Shown here one piece after another: positions 24,471-27,706 of a DNA stretch of 27,706 nt (the stretch's first letter is position 1; each line of letters begins with the position of its first letter). The stretch comes from Methanobacteriota archaeon (GTDB lineage Archaea > Methanobacteriota > Methanobacteria > Methanobacteriales > Methanobacteriaceae). Under the pieces are notes generated by a model that had not been told where the DNA came from, searched no databases, and was given only the letters and a program-made list of their open reading frames with translations. The stretch is from positions 1-27,706 of the forward strand of contig JAEZRD010000077.1 in assembly GCA_023440975.1 (NCBI GenBank), in the 5' to 3' direction. The translations under genes were made by a program, and so were the position numbers.

Positions 24471-25376
24471 ATGCCAGGTACTGCAAGTGAAAAAGAGGTA
24501 GTAGTAGAAGATATATTACCTAAAACCAAAGAAGAAGACGATAATAAAAAAGATGAAGAAGCAGTATCTGAAGGTAAAAGTAAACCTAAAGCTAAATCTA
24601 CAAAAAGAGCACAATTAACAACTAGTGGATTAACCATTGATGAAGGAACATTACGATTACAGAAAAACATTTATGTAGTGTTTGTAGAATGTGAAACTAG
24701 TGGAAATGTAGGATTTTTAGCTAGAACAATGGCGAATTTCGGCCTGGAAAACTTAGTGCTTATAAATCCTTGTGAATTAAAAAATGATGCATATTATCAA
24801 GCAATGCATGCAAGAAACACAGTAGAAACAGCAATCATCTGTAATGATCTTAAAACATTTTTAGAAAAATATAAAATTGATTTTATTATTGGTTCAACAG
24901 GAACACCTGGAGGAAGTTATAATCTCTCACGAATACCAATAACTCCTGAGGAACTTGGAGAAAAAATAGATCCCAACAATAATATAGCAATACTTTTCGG
25001 TCGTGAAGGTGATGGCTTAACAAATGCAGAAATAGATATGTGTGATATTATAGTTAGCATACCTACAGATCCAAGATACCCTATAATGAATATTACCCAT
25101 GCAGCAGCCATTATATTTTATGAACTCTTTAAAAATCGTAACCATTTCCCCGTAGAAGGGTATGAGGAAAGTACAAAAATAGAGAAAGAATACCTCTTAA
25201 AAGACATGGAAGAACTAATAAACACACTTAGAATTCCTGACCATAAAAAACATAATGGACTTAAAACATTTAAAAGCATTATAAATAGAGCATTTATAAC
25301 TGGAAGAGAAGCGCATACTCTTATTGGAATACTTAGACGTTTGAAAATGAAAATTGATGATGAAAACAATAAATAA
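24471..25376 (+). CDS. trmJ: TrmJ/SpoU-type RNA 2'-O-methyltransferase
   Basis: A 302-residue SPOUT enzyme of the TrmJ (TrmH group 1) type, which methylates ribose in tRNA (usually position 32) or rRNA using AdoMet. The three knot motifs are visible: NVGFLARTMANFGLENLVLI (79-98) with the catalytic R85, ILFGREGDGLTNAEI (174-188), and IPTDPRYPIMNITHAAAIIF (197-216). Residues 1-50 are a Lys/Glu-rich extension without a fold. ATG 24471 is chosen since GTGGAG lies about 11 bases upstream, inside the end of tfrB; a TTG at 24453 would run into tfrB. The gene is coupled to tfrB by position only. Substrate position is not provable from sequence. Confidence 0.88.
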   Translation: MPGTASEKEVVVEDILPKTKEEDDNKKDEEAVSEGKSKPKAKSTKRAQLTTSGLTIDEGTLRLQKNIYVVFVECETSGNVGFLARTMANFGLENLVLINPCELKNDAYYQAMHARNTVETAIICNDLKTFLEKYKIDFIIGSTGTPGGSYNLSRIPITPEELGEKIDPNNNIAILFGREGDGLTNAEIDMCDIIVSIPTDPRYPIMNITHAAAIIFYELFKNRNHFPVEGYEESTKIEKEYLLKDMEELINTLRIPDHKKHNGLKTFKSIINRAFITGREAHTLIGILRRLKMKIDDENNK

Positions 25377-25403
25377 ATTTATTTCCATTATTTTTGAATT
25401 TAC

Positions 25404-26288
25404 ATGAAGAAAATAGCTTTTGAGGATATTAGTATATTCCTTGTTAAATATACTTTTAAATATCGTGGAAAAATAGCAGGATTAAGTAAAAAATCCAGAT
25501 TTTTTGAATACTTAATTGATAAAACTCTTTTTGAAGATGATGAAATCTATATTATTCCTAATGATAATTATATAAAAGAAGCAAATAACTCAAAATCTAA
25601 AAAAATAACTGTTAATCAAAAGGTAAGTGAAACTGAAAATATAACAATACCTACAGATATTCTTAAAAATGTGATAAAGGAAGCTGAAGATATTGTAATT
25701 ATGAACAAATGCTTATGTAGAGTGAGTAGTGATTGTAAAAATTATCCTCATGATTTAGGTTGCATATTCATTGGAAAAGCAACCAAAAAAATTAGCCGAA
25801 AACATTGCAGAGAAGCAACTGTAAAAGAAGCATTAGAGCATATAGATAAATGTGACCAGGCAGGTTTAACTCACTTAATCGGTAGAAACAAGATTGATTC
25901 TGTATGGATGAATGTGAAACCTAAAGAAGATTTACTTACAATATGTCACTGTTGCCCATGCTGTTGTCTATGGAAAGTTATACCTAATTTAACTGATAAT
26001 ATTCATTCTAAAGTGCAAAAATTACCGGGAGTGCAAATTAACATTAACCCCAGTAAATGTGTTTTATGTGGAAAATGCTTAGATATTTGTTTTACAGATG
26101 CAATTAAAAAAATAGACAATTGTATTGTTATAGATGAAAATCTTTGTAAAGGTTGCGGTAGATGTCAATCCATATGTAAAACAGATGCAATAAGTCTTGA
26201 TTATACTGATGAATCTATTGATACTGTTCTTAATCAAATTGATTCACTTGTTGATTATAAAAAAAGTGGAAAATTAATTAATAATTAA
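25404..26288 (+). CDS. Cysteine-rich 4Fe-4S ferredoxin-type protein
   Basis: A 294-residue soluble protein. The C-terminus has two classic [4Fe-4S] motifs: C219, C222, C225, C229 and C248, C251, C254, C258. Before them is an unusual CHCCPCCC run (181-188), and further upstream a CLCRVSSDCKNYPHDLGC segment (103-120) with C135 and C150. The first 95 residues are lysine-rich and contain no cysteine. The N-terminal cysteines plus the run could hold an additional cluster or metal. It probably transfers electrons to an unidentified partner; similar proteins are widespread in methanogens without a defined role. It starts 27 bases after trmJ with no clear ribosome binding site, so ATG 25404 is only the best guess. 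Confidence 0.78.
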   Translation: MKKIAFEDISIFLVKYTFKYRGKIAGLSKKSRFFEYLIDKTLFEDDEIYIIPNDNYIKEANNSKSKKITVNQKVSETENITIPTDILKNVIKEAEDIVIMNKCLCRVSSDCKNYPHDLGCIFIGKATKKISRKHCREATVKEALEHIDKCDQAGLTHLIGRNKIDSVWMNVKPKEDLLTICHCCPCCCLWKVIPNLTDNIHSKVQKLPGVQININPSKCVLCGKCLDICFTDAIKKIDNCIVIDENLCKGCGRCQSICKTDAISLDYTDESIDTVLNQIDSLVDYKKSGKLINN

Positions 26289-26302
26289 AAAAAAAAGAAT
26301 TT

Positions 26303-26325
26303 AGTGAAAAAATAATTTTTTCACT
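26303..26325. terminator. Hairpin between convergent genes
   Basis: AGTGAAAAAA (26303-26312) pairs perfectly with TTTTTTCACT (26316-26325) around a TAA loop. It lies between the ends of the ferredoxin-type gene and the DUF308-type gene, overlapping the latter's stop codon by one base. The T run in either direction suits a bidirectional terminator. Confidence 0.6.
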
Positions 26326-26819
26326 TAAAATTCATCACCAATAGCATATACTGCTATACCTTCAAAGATTAAACTTATTCCAAGAATAATAGCCACATAT
26401 ACTGGACTTGCTAAAGACAAAGCACCTAAAATTATGGTTAAAATACCAAGAATGAGCATTACAACTCCGGAACTTTTTGTAACCATTAAATCTCTAGCAA
26501 AAATACTTGTTATACCTGCAATTACCATCATAATTCCTATAATATAAAAGTATATTCCCATTAATGCACTAAATAAACTTACATTTCCTATTAACATTAT
26601 CCCTAAAATAAATCCAATAATACCAACAATTAAATAAATTGCTGAAGTTCCTTTAGATACAGACCAAAAGTTTGCACCGCCAATTATAAAATAAAGACCT
26701 AAAAGGAAAATGCTTAAACCTGCAAATAATGATATTACACCAACACCTGCAAATGGGAAAATAATAACAAGTAAACCTAATATTATCGCTATAATCCCTA
26801 CGATTTTTCTATTATCCAT
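26325..26819 (-). CDS. DUF308/HdeD-like small membrane protein
   Basis: A 164-residue protein with about six hydrophobic helices and short loops: repeated Gly/Ile/Leu-rich helical pairs such as IVGIIAIILGLLVIIFPFAG, then SLFAGLSIFLLGLYFIIGGA, then three similar pairs, ending EGIAVYAIGDEF. This matches the DUF308 (HdeD-like) family of integral membrane proteins; its function in archaea is unknown, while bacterial HdeD is linked to acid resistance. GAGGAGAT precedes ATG 26819. It is separated from the next membrane gene by 47 bases on the same strand, so the two may be cotranscribed. Confidence 0.82.
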   Translation of the reverse strand: MDNRKIVGIIAIILGLLVIIFPFAGVGVISLFAGLSIFLLGLYFIIGGANFWSVSKGTSAIYLIVGIIGFILGIMLIGNVSLFSALMGIYFYIIGIMMVIAGITSIFARDLMVTKSSGVVMLILGILTIILGALSLASPVYVAIILGISLIFEGIAVYAIGDEF

Positions 26820-26866
26820 ATTATCTCCTCTAAAATTTTAATTTTTAAAAAAAAAAATTAAAAATA

Positions 26867-27703
26867 TTACTCATCTATATCTGTTTCTTCTTCATGATAA
26901 ACTAATCCCACAGATCTAAATGTCATCATAAATAGATATGAAGTAATTATTAACGCTGCTAAATATGGACCTACTTCTGGAATCATTTGTACAAGACTTC
27001 GAATAATTAATAATACAACAATTAAAATAATCATCATAATATACCAACTTAAAATTAAGCTCCAACCTATATTTTTTAGTTTTTTAGAAACAAATTTTAT
27101 ATTAAAACCCTTTTTGAATCCATGTTCCTCACCTACAATATGCCCTATAAGTGCGAACAATGTAAAGACCAAAAATGCAATAAATGCTATAATAACAGTT
27201 ACAATTATACCTATAGCTAAATTAATAAGAATTCCATGAGGAACAATCATAGCTATTTTAGCATAATTACTGGAAATAAGAAAAGCCCCATTATCAATCA
27301 TATGTTGTAATACTGGTGAAGAACTTAAAAGAACTGATGCTTTATGTGCATTACTAAATACCCCTAATAAATAAGCAACAACGACCCCTATAACTAAAGG
27401 GAAAAAGAAATAAACAAAATAAAACATTGTAGATTTAAATCCATCAATTATTTGTTCTTTAAATGTAAAATCCGGAGTATCATCTAATCCTTTAACTCCA
27501 TGATGAACAACACTCACTTCATAACCTGAAACAAATAAACTTCCTATGAAATAAATTATTTTAAAGGCATGATAAAGAAGATTACCCTCAAAAAATTCTG
27601 TTAATTCTTCTAATATCACTCCTAAAAGGAATAATACTCCAATAATTAACCATACTTTTTTATTTTCGAATGGATATTTTATGGATTGTTTCACTATATC
27701 CAC
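26867..27703 (-). CDS. DUF4013-like multi-pass membrane protein (5' end at window edge)
   Basis: About 278 residues with six or so hydrophobic helices: N-terminal DIVKQSIKYPFENKKVWLIIG, then YFVYFFFPLVIGVVVAYLLG, a long AIGIIVTVIIAFIAFLVFTLF segment, a GWSLILSWYIMMIILIVVLL segment and a final helix, with an acidic C-terminus. The KYPFENKK start and GGVKGLDDTP-like loop (here HHGVKGLDDTPDF) resemble archaeal DUF4013 proteins, whose role is unknown. The likely start is GTG 27703, but the preceding codon (GCC) is not a stop and only one codon precedes the edge, so the true start may lie outside the window. Confidence 0.72.
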   Translation of the reverse strand: MDIVKQSIKYPFENKKVWLIIGVLFLLGVILEELTEFFEGNLLYHAFKIIYFIGSLFVSGYEVSVVHHGVKGLDDTPDFTFKEQIIDGFKSTMFYFVYFFFPLVIGVVVAYLLGVFSNAHKASVLLSSSPVLQHMIDNGAFLISSNYAKIAMIVPHGILINLAIGIIVTVIIAFIAFLVFTLFALIGHIVGEEHGFKKGFNIKFVSKKLKNIGWSLILSWYIMMIILIVVLLIIRSLVQMIPEVGPYLAALIITSYLFMMTFRSVGLVYHEEETDIDE

Positions 27704-27706
27704 GGC

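Overview
The window is about 70% A+T archaeal DNA from a hydrogenotrophic or methylotrophic methanogen of the family Methanobacteriaceae. A Methanosphaera- or Methanobrevibacter-like gut or rumen lineage fits best. The evidence is a run of methanogenesis marker protein (Mmp) genes, the iron-sulfur subunit of CoM/CoB thiol:fumarate reductase, archaeal Nob1 and transcription factor S, and a large Asn/Thr-rich adhesin-like protein of the kind these organisms carry in many copies. The species cannot be fixed from the sequence alone.

Region 1 (1-6367) is a cell-surface module. On the minus strand, an adhesin-like protein runs off the left edge; it has a signal peptide, a beta-helix with about 52-residue tandem repeats, and a Thr/Gly-rich tract. 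Divergent from it is a 782-residue membrane protein that joins two complete response-regulator receiver domains to a processive family 2 glycosyltransferase. A small membrane-anchored protein follows. This looks like polysaccharide synthesis under phosphorelay control and is the most unusual gene here.

Region 2 (6368-13940, minus strand) is a tight eight-gene block, in transcription order nob1, a DUF2117-like gene, mmp2, mmp3, mmp6, mmp5, mmp15 and mmp17. Mmp3 and Mmp17 belong to the known methyl-CoM reductase (MCR) activation complex. Mmp15 is an HgdC/BadF-type ATPase with its iron-sulfur cysteines intact, and Mmp2 is a PurM/HypE-like ATPase. The block therefore looks like an ATP-driven MCR activation or maturation operon that also carries an rRNA-processing nuclease and one uncharacterised protein.

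Region 3 (14037-15772) holds a MoaB/MogA-like gene, pyrE with a small PRC-barrel gene, and a 58-codon membrane protein directly behind a sodium:solute symporter.

Region 4 (15776-22724) holds the symporter, a phenylacetate-CoA-ligase-type enzyme with a tandem ACT-domain protein, transcription factor S, a small unknown protein, and indolepyruvate:ferredoxin oxidoreductase (iorBA). The symporter, ligase, ACT protein and IOR together suggest uptake and reductive carboxylation of aryl acids to aromatic amino acids, although the direction is an inference.

Region 5 (22972-27706) holds tfrB with a TrmJ-type RNA methyltransferase four to five bases behind it, a cysteine-rich ferredoxin-like protein, and two small multi-pass membrane proteins of the DUF308 and DUF4013 types, the last touching the right edge. 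No tRNA, rRNA, CRISPR array or insertion sequence was seen.
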